Source: Cadophora sp. MPI-SDFR-AT-0126
Taxonomy: Eukaryota; Ascomycota; Leotiomycetes; Helotiales; Ploettnerulaceae
Direction: 5' to 3'
Assembly: GCA_020747065.1 (NCBI GenBank)
Contig: JAGMVK010000008.1
Span: forward strand, 2,542,001-2,606,000
Length of the DNA: 64,000 nucleotides
Shown: in pieces, positions 33,985 through 46,885 of the stretch
Position numbering within the stretch: position 1 is the first letter of the stretch
Layout: every line of letters starts with the position of its first letter
Made by a program: the position numbers and the translations under genes
The notes under the pieces: model-generated
The model's input: the letters and a program-made list of their open reading frames with translations, nothing else
Told to the model about the DNA's origin: nothing
The model's database searches: none

Positions 33985-35371
33985 GCTGAGCTGACTGCCT
34001 GCCTCTGCCTGTATCGGGTGCGGGTGTGAATGCACATGCGACGGGGGTGTGTGTGATGTTCGCGGGGGTTTGAGGTTGGCCGGTTTCGAGACGGGTGTTG
34101 TGTGGAGGGGTGGTGGGAGGATGAGGGCGTAATCTTGGGTATATGGAAGAGTCGTATGAGGTTTTGGAGGATGTTGGTAGATTTGGTAGATATGTAGAGG
34201 AGGGGAGAGGTTCGTGAGGTCGTGAAATCGTTATTTTGGTTGTGGTCGTGCTGTTGGCGTGGGGTTGGAGGGGAGTCAAGGCGCGGATCTGGATCTGGAC
34301 CTGGATCTTGGACTTCAAGTCGAGATGAGATGAGGCTGTACGCAAGGATTCCGGATCTGTGCGGGTGAATGGAATGAAATCGAGTGCACCTAAATCCAAC
34401 GTGATCCTACGATGCGTTGGTGGTTGCTGGCTGACTCGAAAATGTGTACGAAATGAAGTGTTGTATTTGAAAATAGGTCGCTCAAAAGGCGTATTTGTTA
34501 GCTGGCCAGGGCCGTGTAATTAATTAATTACCAGCTGCTGGCTGATTGTAAGTCAACAATGCAAATCGCGGTGGTCGACCTCGTCGGCGCGTTCTTTGTT
34601 GATTTGATTTAGGGTCGGTTTGATCGTCAGGGTCCAATCAGACGGAAAGCTTCTTGTCCGGCAAAATGACACCAACCACTCCACCGCAGGCACAGTGCAA
34701 ACGGAAAAAAGAGGCAAGCAAAAGAGAGAATAAATAAGGAACGAATGTTTCTGTCTTGCAAATTAAAGAAAAAGAGAGCGTTTTCTCTCAGAGAATCGAC
34801 ACCCAATGCTTTTCTCCTCGTCTCATCCCAGCGCGGGGTTTGGGAGTCGAAGCGCGAATTGGAGGACTTCGTTTCGTTTCATGTCAATCAGCCTAGCCGA
34901 GCGGGTCAGGCCGTGGCCGTGGCCCACTGTGGATGAATGGACGGACTTGAACACTAATTATAGTTTGGGGATAGTCTCATCGTGCTTTGATGATGGGATG
35001 GAATGGTGGAACTTTATTTGGGGGTACTTGCTTTGCTTTGCCATTTACTTTGATTCTGTACACATATCTCTGAGAGGATTATGAGGTGGGGAATTTCCAT
35101 TCGCTTAATTCGTGCATTGCTGCACCTCAACAACAGGATTAAGTAAACATCGAAAGGGCAATCGACACGGCACACTAATTTCCCAGCCAAACGCCATGCT
35201 CTGCTATGCCAAAAATTCACATGTCTCAACTGCAAGAAGCCAAAGCCAGAGCCAAATAATGTAAATCCAAATTAAGCCAAAGTAAGCCCAAGCACCCACC
35301 AAAGCAATAACTTATTCATCTCCAAGAACGCCGTGGAAACTCCACCGCAATATCACATGTTGAAGAGCAAA
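33985..35371. other. Intergenic; promoter of the 651-aa gene
   Basis: A minus-strand frame at 33965-34399 is Pro/Thr-rich and lacks support beyond being open. It is probably 5' UTR or promoter of the downstream gene. Nothing else was recognised. Confidence 0.4.
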
Positions 35372-36384
35372 TTAGGAAACAACAATCATACCGCCAGTTC
35401 CAGGAGCAAATGGTCCAGAAGCAGGGTCTGAGCCAGAGTTCTCGCCTTGTTGAAGTCAGTTTATATTAGAAGGGAACGTAAATGAGTGAACGGAACGGGC
35501 AGAGAAAGAAGAGAACCTGGAAGTCTTACCATTTCCACGCTTTCCAGGCCCAGGTGGCTTTCCACCCTTGCCGTCATTTTTGTTGTTGCCGGCTATTCCA
35601 ATCAGTACACTCATACTAATCGAAAGAATCAGCAGATACTCGGATGACCACAACGATGTCCATTATGATGATAAAAACACGCCCCACAACTCCTCCCCAA
35701 AAACAAATCCGGCGTCCCCATCCCCATCCTCCCCCTTGCCCTCACACAATTATAAAAAGGCCCATTCCATTCTCACAATGATTCCCACACCGAGTCCCCT
35801 CAATCGTCCCAACACATTGGACCATAACGGCGAGGAGTCGACCGCTGTCGATCTCGGATGAGTCGTTGGAGAGGAGGTTGTGCCAGTTGAGGAGGTGGAT
35901 GGCGCTTTCGAGGGTGGGAGAACCGCCGGGGGGAGCCAGATGTCGAGGTTGCGACGGACCGGCATGGTGGAGAGGGTACGGGCTTCGGGGGTGCCGCGGT
36001 GGGACATTACGGATATGGTCCATTTATTTGGGGTGAGCTGTGGAGAGTATTGGCTAGTATTGGACGATCATCACTTGTTGGTTGGAGAGAGATGAGACGA
36101 GAGGAACAAGAGAAGTGGAAGAAAGGAAGTAATTAAGCGAGAATTAAAAAGGTAACATACGCCGGGGACGCAGAGAGGCAGAGGCTGTAGATGAAATCAG
36201 TACTGTTGTCAAGATGAAGCTGGTGGATCAAGGACACTCACATTGCCAAAGATGTTGTTATTGGGATCCGTTGGGACCCGTAAACGAAGATCTTGAGACT
36301 AGGAAATGAGACGGTTAGTATTTCCCAAGAGCATAATCCAATCTGTGGGACAGCGAAGATTGGTAGAAGAAGTGACTATACCAT
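35372..36384 (-). pseudogene. Cys-rich DUF3716-like gene with two one-base frame breaks
   Basis: The exons on the minus strand are 36382-36384 (ATG alone), 36242-36298, 36161-36184, 35640-36037, 35530-35592 and 35372-35445. All five introns have good signals; the first has ATACTAACC and CCTAG. Reading starts SQDLRLRVPTDPNNNIFGN and ends ASGPFAPGTGGMIVVS. Exon 4 changes frame twice, each time by one missing base: near 35934 (a C6 run on the minus strand) and near 35757-35763 (G3/T5 runs). Across the breaks the Cys pattern of a fungal zinc-like domain is visible: CVGTIEGTRCGNHCENG, then YNCVRA, then GRSCGACFYHHNGHRCGHP. Downstream splice phases fit only if exactly two bases are restored. It is either a recent pseudogene or two assembly errors. 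Confidence 0.65.
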
Positions 36385-39264
36385 GATGAGAGATGGTTGA
36401 AGAGCACGGATGAGAGAGGTAATTGTCGACAGGAGAGACAGAAGGGCGAGGCAGTGGGAGAACGTTGAGACGAATGGTAGAGTACTTTAGAGTACAGACT
36501 TGAGATGGACGAGAGAGGATTGAATGACATAGATGGGACGAAGACGTGTGTGATGTGTAGATGTTGAAGACAAGTCGGATTTCAGAGGGGGAGAGATAAG
36601 GCTTATATGCCTACCCAAGGATACTCACGTTTACGTGTTCTTCACTTCAGATGAATAGTAGAATACGTCAGGTTTCCGACAATGGAGGTATAGGAGGGGT
36701 TGATGATTCGCACTGGGACGGTTCTGGTTCATCGGAGGATGAAGAGGAGGATGTTGGGGAAAGTATGTGGTAGGGATTATAGGAATCGGAGGACAGTGGT
36801 GCTCCTTGAGCGGAGGGATGAATGCTTGAGCTGGATCACAGTACGATAGTGGACGAAAGGATGGGTCAGAAGCCGTCAATTTGACAGCAAGAGCTGACAG
36901 CTGCTGCTCTGCGTTTACAATCACGCCTGCGATCGGCTCAGGCAGTGGAAAGAGGCTCTACGTAGTTCGTTCAATCTCGTACTTCTCCTTGAACGGAGGG
37001 TGGAGTGGGCGAGACAACCAAGAGTCAAGAATCTGACCAATCCTTACATCAGAATCAGTCAGTTGGAAGGCAAGAGCTGACTGAACCTGCCCGATACAAA
37101 AATGCGTGGATGTTTGCCATTCCGGCTGGTCGGCATCGAGTCACAATTCGAAGGGATGAATTCTTGTCAAACGCTGCCTTGCAACTTCATTGACAGGAAG
37201 GATCAATCGAGTGCTGACTCAATTGACCGGCGAGAATTCGAAGTTTGATTCTGCGAATCTGAAAACGCCACGATGAGGAGATGCAAGACTGGCAACTGCG
37301 GTACTATTTCTAGCGTGCAAAGGATCTGCCAGTTGAGACGTCGTACGAAACTCGATAGGCCGTTCGTGGGATGGATGAAGGAGATGCAGTATACTTCCAG
37401 ACTCCTGGCTCTGTGACAGATAAGTGGCAGAGGAATTGGGAGCGCAACGAAAGACGAGATGGGAAGACGAATTCGGCATGATAATCACATCAAGGGCGGA
37501 AGTACACCCTTGACGCTGAGCTATTAATTTCCTGGAACAATAAGATAATGAGACTATACACGGAGACAGGCTCATATCTGAACCATGGTTGGATCTGGAC
37601 GATGAGGATATGGGACATAGGTCCGAACTTACGATCCTATTGCGGCAGAAGGGAAGAATGGATATCGCTACATCAAGGTCGGGATTCCATTTTGCAGTCG
37701 AGAGCCGCATCCTGATGGAATACTGGGTCGTGCCGTTTCGAACCACGTTCTACGAGAACCGCGCTCCCAAAGAGTATATGCAGACGTTGGTGTTGACAAC
37801 AGGGACTGTCGATCGTGTAGGGACTCGTCTTGACGCAGCTTGCTAGCCCTTGCAGTACCACCGGGTGGAAATCCCTACAATCCTCCCAAGCCAAGTAAAA
37901 CAACTTTGCAGAGAAGGAAGTCTTGCTGTTGTGGCTAAATTGTAAGCCCAACAATTATCACCAGGGTCTTTCGATTTGCCTGTCCTCGCCACTCTACTTC
38001 TCATCAATGTGGCATCATACCACTACCCAAAGCGAGACGAGAAAGGAGATGGATTAAGCCTCGTCTACCCGAATTTGTTTGTTCCGTTTCTCTCTCGTGT
38101 TCTTCGTTCGGTTTCTTCTTATCTTTGAATCTTCCACTTGTGTCGGCCTTGTCGGTCACCCCGAGCAGTTCTGGTTATGCAGGTGGGGGACCCTTTCCAT
38201 AGCTGCAGCTGTTTTGATCCTTGCTGCAGGAAGCTATGGGCGGTAACGACATCCTTCCTCGAAGCCCGAGTAGGGTTGGCTGAATGGAAGAGGCTAGGGA
38301 GCATGCCGTGCTATATTTCGAGCACCAAGAATCGCGCTTGAGACCGGATGCTAGTCTGTTCATTCTCTTTCGCTTGTGATTTGCGTCTTTTGGGCATACG
38401 AATTAATGCAGAGTAAGGCTTAATACGTGCGAGCCCATGCCCGTTTGTTTGCTTTTCGGATCTGCCTATCATGAAGTCAAACCGTCCATCCTTATCTTTT
38501 ACGCTAAGAAAGCCTCTTTCTGATGTTATCTCCACCACTTCCAGACACACCTCACAAGACACGAGACAGAGCAATGCCCGAGCCAGGAAACAGCGACTAT
38601 TCTAGCGTATGGTACGACCCTTACGATCCCTGCCCATGACTCGTAGATCAAATGCTCAATCCTTGTCTTCCCCCACACTCACGGGAGGTGGATCATGACC
38701 TACGTCTGCGGCGTATCTCTGCACTGCACCCATGCCCGCATGTCAAAATAAAAGACATACTGCTTTTGCGGCCGCCATTGGCGAATCATGATGTTGTATG
38801 TGAGCAGCCGTAAAGTTTCCTACTTTTCTTATCTCGGCGAAGTTTTCCTGGTAACGAACGTTATTGGAGGCGACTCTTCCAGTTGGTGGTTGGCGTCACG
38901 ATGTGTCGAGGAGACAATCGAGCCGATTGGGCCATGTGCTATAGATCTACATCTCTTGGCCTGCTACGGGACGAGGCGTTCAAGCCTCCAGAGCTTTTAC
39001 CTTGATCTCAAAAGCTTGTGCTCCACCAAGCTCATGTCGCATATAGCTAAGACCAATTAGCGTCCTCAGCAAGCAGTGTCGTGTGAGTACCCTGCATTGG
39101 TCAGGTGAAATCTACTTGTCATGCCGTACTTCGTAAGATAAGGGAATGGACCCCTCTTTCACACTGCTCCTCATATGATCAGAGCTCCCCAGCTCCTCGT
39201 ACTAAACTTTTCGACCGACACTCCCACTCCAATTATTATACTCTCTACTAAGACGACGACAACA
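36385..39264. other. Long stretch without a convincing gene
   Basis: In 2.9 kb I find only isolated frames. The best is 37589-37846 on the plus strand (85 codons, MDLDDEDMGHRSELTILLRQ onward), which reads protein-like and could be a last exon, but no upstream exon joins it. A minus frame at 37219-37746 overlaps it. The 39.1-39.26 kb part is the promoter of the permease. Confidence 0.4.
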
Positions 39265-41507
39265 ATGGCAGAACCACTTCCAGAAGACGTTGAGAAAACC
39301 TCTGGCTTAAAGACAGAAAAATACTCTTCATCTCCTTCTCCTGTTCGGGGCAATGGCTTTGACAGAGAATCACAGATACGCCGTGGAAGCGTAACAAAAC
39401 ACCATGATGGATTCTTCTCAGCTTTCACGCTGGAGAGCTTCAAGCGCAATCCAAATGCAAGGGTCGTGACCGAGGCGACGGATCTAGAGGGAAGACCTCT
39501 ACCAGACCAACCTCCTGCTGAGCCAGCCCTGGCGATGAAGCTGAAAGAGAGGCATCTGCAGATGATTGCTATTGGTGGCAGTATTGGTTCGTGGACTCGT
39601 CTAGCAGCTATATCCTCTGACTGACTCTCATTTACTGTCTAGGCACGGGACTCTTCGTTGGTTCTGGGTCTGCTTTGGCAACTGGCGGTCCTGCATCTCT
39701 CATCATCGCGTATGGCTTGATTGGTATGATGTTATACTGCACAGTCCATGCTCTGGGCGAGCTTGCTGTCGCGTTTCCAATCGCTGGCGCTTTCTCAGTG
39801 TATTCGAGTCGATTTATTGATCCTGATTGGGGTTTTGCTATGGGCTGGAAGTGAGTCTCTATTCTTCACAGCACACAAGAGTATTCAAACATGCTAACGA
39901 CGACTTGAACAGCTACGCTCTAAATTGGCTTGTTACTCTCCCCCTCGAACTCACCGCAGCCTCGATAACCGTCTCGTATTGGCCTGGCGCAAAAGGTGTT
40001 TCTCCCGCGGCCTTCGTTGTGATCTTTTGGTTCGTAATTGTCCTCATCAACTTTTTCGGAGTCAAAGGATACGGAGAAGCCGAGTTCGTCTTTAGTATTG
40101 TCAAAGTCATTGCAGTGGTCGGTTTCATCCTTCTCGGAATCATCATTGCTGCCGGCGGCATCCCAGGCTCGCCTCAAGGATATCTCGGTGCGGGGTATTG
40201 GTACAATCCTGGAGCTTTCCATCATGGGTTCAAGGGCCTTTGCAGTGTGTTTGTCACGGCGGCGTTCAGTTTTGGAGGCACGGAGCTCGTGGGCTTGACG
40301 GCTGCTGAGACAGAGAATCCGAGAAAGAGCTTGCCAAGTGCTGTTAAGCAAGTATTCTGGAGAATTACCTTGGTGAGTCTCGTTCAACTATTCGAACTAT
40401 GCTCAGATGAATTCTACGAACCCAGGAAACACTATTTGGATGCTTGACTGACATATATTTCCCAGTTCTACATGGTCTCCCTCACCATCGTCGGATGTCT
40501 AGTCCCCTACAATGATCCCGACCTCCTCAATGGCACCGGATCGCAAGATGCAAATGCATCACCTTTCGTGATCGCTGTGAAGAATGCCGGAATCTCCGTC
40601 GTTCCCTCCATTATGAATGTCGTGATTCTCATCGCTGTTCTCAGCGTCGGCAACTCCTCAGTCTATGGCTCCTCGCGTACAATGGCTGCTCTTGCCGATC
40701 GCGGCCAAGCTCCGAAAATCCTGGGTTACATTGACAACACTGGCCGTCCGCTTGTCAGTATCATCGTTGCGAGTGCGATTGGTCTGCTGTGCTTCATCGT
40801 CGCCGCTGGAACGAGTGTTCGTGTCCAGGCTTTCAATTGGATGCTGGCTGTCAGTGGACTGAGTTCTATCTTTACCTGGGCTTCTATTTGCGCTTGTCAT
40901 ATTCGCTTCAGACACGCATGGAAGTACAACGGCCATACCTTAGACGAGTAGTTTACCCCTCCCCTCACTCCTCACATTTCCCCTCGGCCCTCTTTACTCA
41001 GAACTCACCACTAACATGACCCACCACAGACTAGCATTTACCTCGCAACCCGGCTATTACGGCTCCTGGCTCGGTCTCATCATGAACCTCCTCATCCTCG
41101 TCGCACAATTCTGGACAGCTGTCTGGCCTGTCGGCTACGCTTCCAACACTCCGTCCGAGACGGCACAAGGGTTCTTTGAGGCTTACCTGGCGATGCCGAT
41201 TGTGATCTTCTTTTATGTTGGATTTAAGGTTGTGAAGAGGACGAAGTGGAAGAGGTTGGCGGATATTGATGTTACGAGTGGGAGGAGGGAGATGGATTTG
41301 GCGGCCATTTTGGCGGAGGTGAGTTTGCTTTTTCTTTTCCTTTTGAGCTGCTTGGGCTGGATTCGGTTGGGATTGTTGGAGACCTGGAAGTGGGGAGAAA
41401 GGAGAGGGGTAGAAGACGAGATTGGATCTTGACTGACGTGACGATAGGAACGCGCTATGCAGGCTACGTGGCCCTGGTATAAGAAGTGGTGGAATATTGC
41501 TTTCTAG
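39265..41507 (+). CDS. Amino-acid permease, YAT/APC superfamily
   Basis: Exons 39265-39586, 39643-39850, 39913-40372, 40466-40947, 41030-41318 and 41448-41507 give 606 aa. Splice sites are good throughout. After a hydrophilic N-tail comes the fungal permease opening LKERHLQMIAIGGSIGTGLF, with the substrate-binding GSIGTG loop of helix 1. About twelve hydrophobic helices follow, with the usual FSFGGTELVGLTAAETENPR region near helix 6. The C-terminus, WPWYKKWWNIAF, ends in the aromatic motif common to this family. The protein imports amino acids by proton symport at the plasma membrane. Whether it is a general or specific permease cannot be told. All six exons keep frame, so the gene is intact. 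Confidence 0.92.
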
Positions 41508-41550
41508 GTTGGCATTTATCAGTCTGGTGAATCCCAATCTTTCAAATTGG

Positions 41551-41711
41551 AAATCTCCCTCGTCAATCTCCCTCGTCACGTCTGGAATCTCCCTCGTCAC
41601 GTCTGGAATCTCCCTCGTCACGTCTGGAATCTCCCTCGTCACGTCTGGAATCTCCCTCGTCACGTCTGGAATCTCCCTCGTCACGTCTGGAATCTCCCTC
41701 GTCACGTCTGG
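41551..41711. repeat. 21-bp minisatellite just after the permease
   Basis: Seven near-identical 21-bp units run from 41565 to 41711 (unit starts AATCTCCCTCGTCACG), preceded by a partial unit. They begin 58 bp after the permease stop codon, so they probably lie in its 3' UTR. The copies are essentially identical, which implies recent expansion or homogenisation. The reverse strand contains TGACG motifs in each unit. Confidence 0.95.
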
Positions 41712-43129
41712 ACAAAGAGCAGCGTTCAGTTACTAGGAATCTATGGATTAGCATGGCGGCTATGAGTTCCCGGATTTACCTACCGCTGTCATTTTAATTG
41801 TCATTCTCATGTGAAGGATACCAACCTCCATAATCTTTTTCACGGCAACTCAACTTCTATCCTCCATAAAACGTGATTCATAACTCGCAATTGTTAACAC
41901 GCCTGAAGTTCCAGAGCTATTTAAGCTTATTCGCTCAATTTTCGTGAAGCAACAAGGTCAAGGTCTGTCACATAATTTTGAGGGTTGGAGACAGTGCTTC
42001 GCATGTTACTATTCAAAGACTGCTTTCTATACAGCTATTTATATGCCTTTTGTCGGACTTCACGAGAGGTAGGGAGATGAAAAAGGGAGACAGATGGGAG
42101 AGTGGTGGGTGTGAGGATTTAGTGAATCAGCTAAGAGTTGAGACATTTTTAGAAGCTGGATAAGTTGACGGGTGATTGGTAGATGCTTGCATGCAGCGCT
42201 TGAGAATTTCTTATAAAAGAGGGGGGTTTGGCTACTAGTAGTCAACAAACTCGGACTACAACGACATGAGTATTATCAAGTTTTCAGAGGTCAAGGGGCG
42301 ATCCAAGAAAGACACCTGTTTCTCTGGCTGATTGTCTTGGTGTAAAGGATTTCGAAATCTCGTCCACGCTGTTTTCTTGAAGTTGTCAGTTCCGATTACC
42401 GGTACATTTACGGTTCGTCGTCGGGCACTGTTGTCATTCTTGGCTTTGTTGTCAATTTTGAAGGCACTTCTTGACAAGCAAGCAATGCACAAGTTCACTA
42501 GTTGCTTGGTTTAGCTTTCATCTTCGTCTTCGGGCACACGGCGCCTGAAGCTGTGGCTGAAGACGACTTGTTTTACATGGAATGATTAGTTGGAAGATAT
42601 TAAAAGTAAGCTATCTGGTGGCTTCTTCTTTGCCATCGCTCCTAATTGTTTGATTCTTCTCGCATCGCAAGAGAATGCTTATATACACATAGTTCAACAG
42701 ACAACATCATCCCTACTTTCTTGGCAAAAAAATAAAATCATACTGACTTCTAATTCACTCAAAGACTAAATTAGAAGAGTCGTCGGATTTGAAGCGGAAA
42801 TCCAAAAAACGGAGCCAAGGATATCACGAAATGGGGAGCCGAATTCTCGGCATCGAGAGCTCGCTAATAAGAAAGGGGTTAAGCAGGATAAGCAAGCTGC
42901 ATTATTCTCGCTTATTAGAAAACACATGAGGAAGAGGGGGGTGATGACGATAGAATAGGTCCGCGCGGTATTATAAATATGGCATACTACTTCTCTTGAG
43001 ATGTTCAAGTTCTTTTCTTGCATTAGAATTTCAAGAGTCGAGTCTTTGCCGAGATTTTGGAAACACCCGCTCTGAATTCATTAGACTTCCAAGCCAACTT
43101 TACTGGAAAGGAAAAACAGCAATAGAGTG
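41712..43129. other. Intergenic, no supported gene
   Basis: AT-rich sequence with no coherent coding signal. The end forms the promoter of the dehydrogenase gene. Confidence 0.45.
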
Positions 43130-44367
43130 ATGGAGGGGTACACTTGCTCAGCACCCGTGGATTGCGGGAAGCAAGTTGACTCATCGCATTTGAAAGGAAG
43201 GACTGCGATTGTGACTGGTGGTGAGTATATCCGGCAAGAAATTCGTCACATCATTCGTTCTAACAGTCCTTCGCTAGGTGCGAATGGAATCGGGCAAGCT
43301 TACGTGAAAGCACTTGCTGGAGCTGGGTGAGTCACTTCAAATTACCTTTTCATTTCTTCCTGGGAGGGGATTACTAGCTGACTCGATGTTACATAGTGTG
43401 AAGGTCTGCATCGGAGACATGGACGTGGCAGGCGGAACGAAATTGGCGACTGAACTCGGACAGTAAGTACTTTACTTTCCTCAACAAAACTTCTGCCCAG
43501 TGCTTGTCTGACAGTAAAGCAGCGCCAAATTCGTAAAATGTGATGTATCCAAATGGGAAGATCAACTTGAACTTTTCAAAACAGCCGCTACTTTCACTGG
43601 CAAGGTAGATTACGTTGTAGCCAACGCAGGAATCTGTCCTCCAGACGAAATCTTTCAATTCGCAGGTATGGGTTTCATTCTCCCTCAATTAAACCTCAAT
43701 TCTTGAGAATCATAACACCATCCTAGGAAACGACGCCGAGCCCACAGAACCAAACCTCAAAACCATCGACGTAAACCTCAAAGGCGCACTCTACACCACC
43801 AAACTTGCAACCCACTATTTCATCAAGCAGAACGGGCAAACACCATCTCCTTCCCAGGAAGATACTTGTCTAGTACTGATCGGCTCGGGAGCTGCGTTCT
43901 TGGATTGCTTGAGAGGTCCTGTGTATCCGAGTACGAAATGGGCGATGAGAGGGATTATGCATACGCTGCGCAGAACAGCGTTTTATTACGGCAGTAGAGT
44001 AAACATCATCTCACCTTGGTGAGCCAGCCTCCCTCTCCATTCCCACCTTTCTCTCTTCCCCACAGCCCACTAACATCTCCCCAATAGGTACGTCCGCACC
44101 TCGATCCTCTCCGCCGAAGCATTCAACAAAGTGTCCGCATCAGGGGTAGATTTCGCCGAGCCCGAAGACGCGGGTCGCTGTCTCTTACGGATTCTATCGG
44201 ACAAATCTATGAATGGGAAATCGCTGTTTCTGGCGCCGAGGAAGTGGGCACCGAATGGGTTTTTGGATTTGGATCTTGATGATTATCCCGGGAATGAGCT
44301 GCTGCAGGAGATTCAGTGGGATCAGATTAAAACGAATCCGCCTGAGAAGGGGCTGTTTTTGGATTAG
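43130..44367 (+). CDS. Short-chain dehydrogenase/reductase (classical SDR)
   Basis: Six exons, 43130-43220, 43278-43326, 43397-43462, 43523-43665, 43727-44018 and 44088-44367, give 306 aa. The cofactor motif TGGANGIGQAY spans the first intron. VANAGICPP is the NAG motif. The catalytic set is Ser170 (LIGSGAAF), Tyr183 and Lys187 (VYPSTKWAMRG), with the usual 13-residue Ser-Tyr spacing. The CIGDMD sequence after strand 2 has an acidic residue that favours NAD over NADP. Overall layout resembles 15-hydroxyprostaglandin-dehydrogenase-like fungal SDRs. The substrate is unknown. The gene is intact. Confidence 0.92.
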
Positions 44368-45823
44368 AGAGATGATATGGAATAGATGCTTGATTGTCTC
44401 TTGTGACAGATGAGTGTGTGTGATTGAAGGTGGAGACTTTGACCGGTGTGTCTTATGAGATTTATATTCTTCATGGTGGTAGGAGAAGCTGTGGAATTCT
44501 TTACCCACAGCACAGCACCAGAGCTTTACCCCACATTCAAGTGGGAGGCCCTGCAAGAGGCGAGCAGGGCCGGACGACACTTCTAATCGCTACAAAAACT
44601 TCGATCGCGGAGATCAAGCAATACTTACTGAATGTCTTGAACATTGGAGTATGAGATAAGGACATTTACGCTTTGAATTGGTGACGGAATCTCGCAATTA
44701 ATCTGGTGCAAAATCCCCATAGTAATTTGTTGATATCAATCCAAGCATGAGAATCATGTGTGAAAAGCGTGCCATGTATTCATGACCTTACTCCAATTCA
44801 TTAAAAACAACTGGATTATAAGTCGGTAAAGATAAACTACCACCTCAATTTGCAATTTCTGACCCACCATCGCCCCCTCCCCCTTCTCAATCGTGCTTGT
44901 AGTCTCTCTCCGAAGCTCCCTGAAATGTCCTCGAAACGACATCAACAACAAACGTAAGCGATTAATCAACCCAGGGGCTTGCAGCGCAGCGCCAATTCAA
45001 AACACCTCTCCATCGCTTGAAGTACAAATACGACTTTGTTCGACCATCTGAATTTGTGCCAGGCTGTGTATGACTTGGCTGCACAAATCGAAGGATCGCT
45101 CGCGGGTAGCATCTGAAGCACTTACCGCTGGCTGTGCTGTGCCACATTGCGGTCCAGGTAGCGGTGGATAGTTCTGTTTTGGGTTGATGAGCCGAAGGGT
45201 TATCCACTGTACAGTGCCGTGCAGTGTAGTGGAATGCAGCAAAGCCTGAAAGCTTTGGTGATTTAAGAACACACGGGTGGAAGTAAATTTGTATCTTTTT
45301 ACATTTATTACCACGAAGGGAGTCATTAACTCATCACTTCGACTTCAAGTTTAAAAATTGAATTCTCTCCCAAAAGCCGAGCAAGCCCTGTGAGTTTCAT
45401 CTCGGCTCGCTTGTATCAAAAATCTCCCACGTATCCCAGTACAAAACTCCACCCAAGCCACCTTACCCAGCAACAAAACAAGCTTTTCAATCCCAGTGCT
45501 GACGTGATAAAACAGCGATCGACGCCCCATTGATGCCAAATTCGGTAACCAGATCGTCTCGATATCCCCATCTTCAATTTCAAAGAGCCTGGGATTGGGA
45601 TTGGGAGGCTAAGCGCTGCAGAGTCTGGGGGATGTTGGGAGGGAGGCACAGATGATTTATCTTGGACGAGTGCTGAGCTACTGACTTTTTCTTTTTGTTT
45701 TATTCTCTATTCTGGGCATTTTTGGGTGTTCGTTCGTCTGATGTCCAGTTAATATTTGTGTCCTGAGTCTTTCACTTTTTCATTTTTATCCTTCTCACGT
45801 ACGGCATCAATCAATCCATCACT
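44368..45823. other. Intergenic, no supported gene
   Basis: Only unsupported short frames. The last 150 bases, T/C-rich, are the leader of the gene at 45824. Confidence 0.4.
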
Positions 45824-46885
45824 ATGCGCTCCTCCCCATCTCGCGCCCTCCTCTTTAGTACCCTCATCGCAACCATCCCCTCCCTCACCCTCGCAGCAAC
45901 ATCATCCTCCTCCTGCTACTACCCCAGCGGCAACCTCGCGCCCTCCAACGACGTGCCGTGCAACACCGACACGGACGGCCACAGCGCGTGCTGCAGCGAG
46001 GGAGTCGCGTGTCTGAGCTCGGGACTGTGTTTTGATAATGGGTTGGTGTCGAGGGGGTCGTGTACGGATAGGGAGTATGCGGATGAGGCCTGTGCGAGTT
46101 CTTGTACGGATTGTAGGTTTATGCCCTTTGCCTTTCTCATCCCTAAGCGGAAGTTCGCAACAGTAGCAATGAAATTCTCAAGAGCATAGCTCTTATGGTA
46201 TTCAATGGATTTGGAATTGGATCTGTTTGTATTCAGAGAGACAAAAATCGAACGAATTACTTGAGAAAATAGAAATAGAGCTGACAAGTATACAGTCACA
46301 CCCTCAGCCGGCGCCCCCATCATCCTCATCTCACCGGCCGCAAATGGCAACGTAGGGAACATGGGCTGGTGCTGTGGTTTCCCCCTCGACAATGGGACCT
46401 GTCCCCAAGGTTCGCCCGTCAAAATCGCGGCTGGGACGGTCTATGCCACTGCTGGCGTGACATCCTCTTCCTCATCCGCGCCAGCTTCCTCTACAACTTT
46501 AATTTCAACTTTGACTTCGTCTTTAGCTTTAGCTTCAAGTTCCGCGACGCCTACACAGGATGCTGTGAGCGGGAATTCATCGACTGGGCAGGAAGGAAGG
46601 TGTGAGGAGAAGAAGAATAATGATGTGGCGATTGGAGCGGGTGTGGGTGTTCCGCTGGGTATTGCGGCGTTGATATCTTTGGGGATGTGGGTTAGAGAGA
46701 GGAGATTGAGGAGGGGCGAGAGACTTGAGGGGGATTTGAAGAGGGGGATGCCGATGGATGGGCACGGTGGTAGGTATGTTGATGGGAATGGGAATGAGGT
46801 GTATGCGGGGAGTTATGGGGTGGTGAATGAGAGGAAGAATCCGATGGAGTTGGGGGATGGGAGGAGGCCGGAGGAGTTGCCATGA
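45824..46885 (+). CDS. Cys-rich single-pass surface protein
   Basis: Exons 45824-46112 and 46296-46885 are joined over a 183-nt intron (GATT|GTAGGT ... ATACAG|TCACA), giving 292 aa. A signal peptide is evident (RALLFSTLIATIPSLTLA). The ectodomain has a Cys-rich part (CYYPSGNLAPSNDVPCNTD; ACCSEGVACLSSGLC; GWCCGFPLDNGTC), then a Ser/Thr-rich stalk likely to be O-glycosylated. A transmembrane helix (VAIGAGVGVPLGIAALISLG) with the GAGVGVPLG pattern is followed by a basic cytoplasmic tail (WVRERRLRRG). This layout is common for fungal wall-sensor-like and Mid2-like proteins. A ligand is not predictable. Confidence 0.8.

Noticed and set aside
34036..34399. Pro/Thr-rich minus frame upstream of the 651-aa gene
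   Set aside because: Open by composition only; lies where the promoter and leader are expected.
36630..36924. 97-codon minus frame and a short acidic plus frame at 36.65-36.77 kb
   Set aside because: No splice partners or recognisable family; the two oppose each other.
41497..41765. Open frames through the 21-bp minisatellite
   Set aside because: A 21-bp unit is a multiple of three and stays open in several frames on both strands by arithmetic alone.
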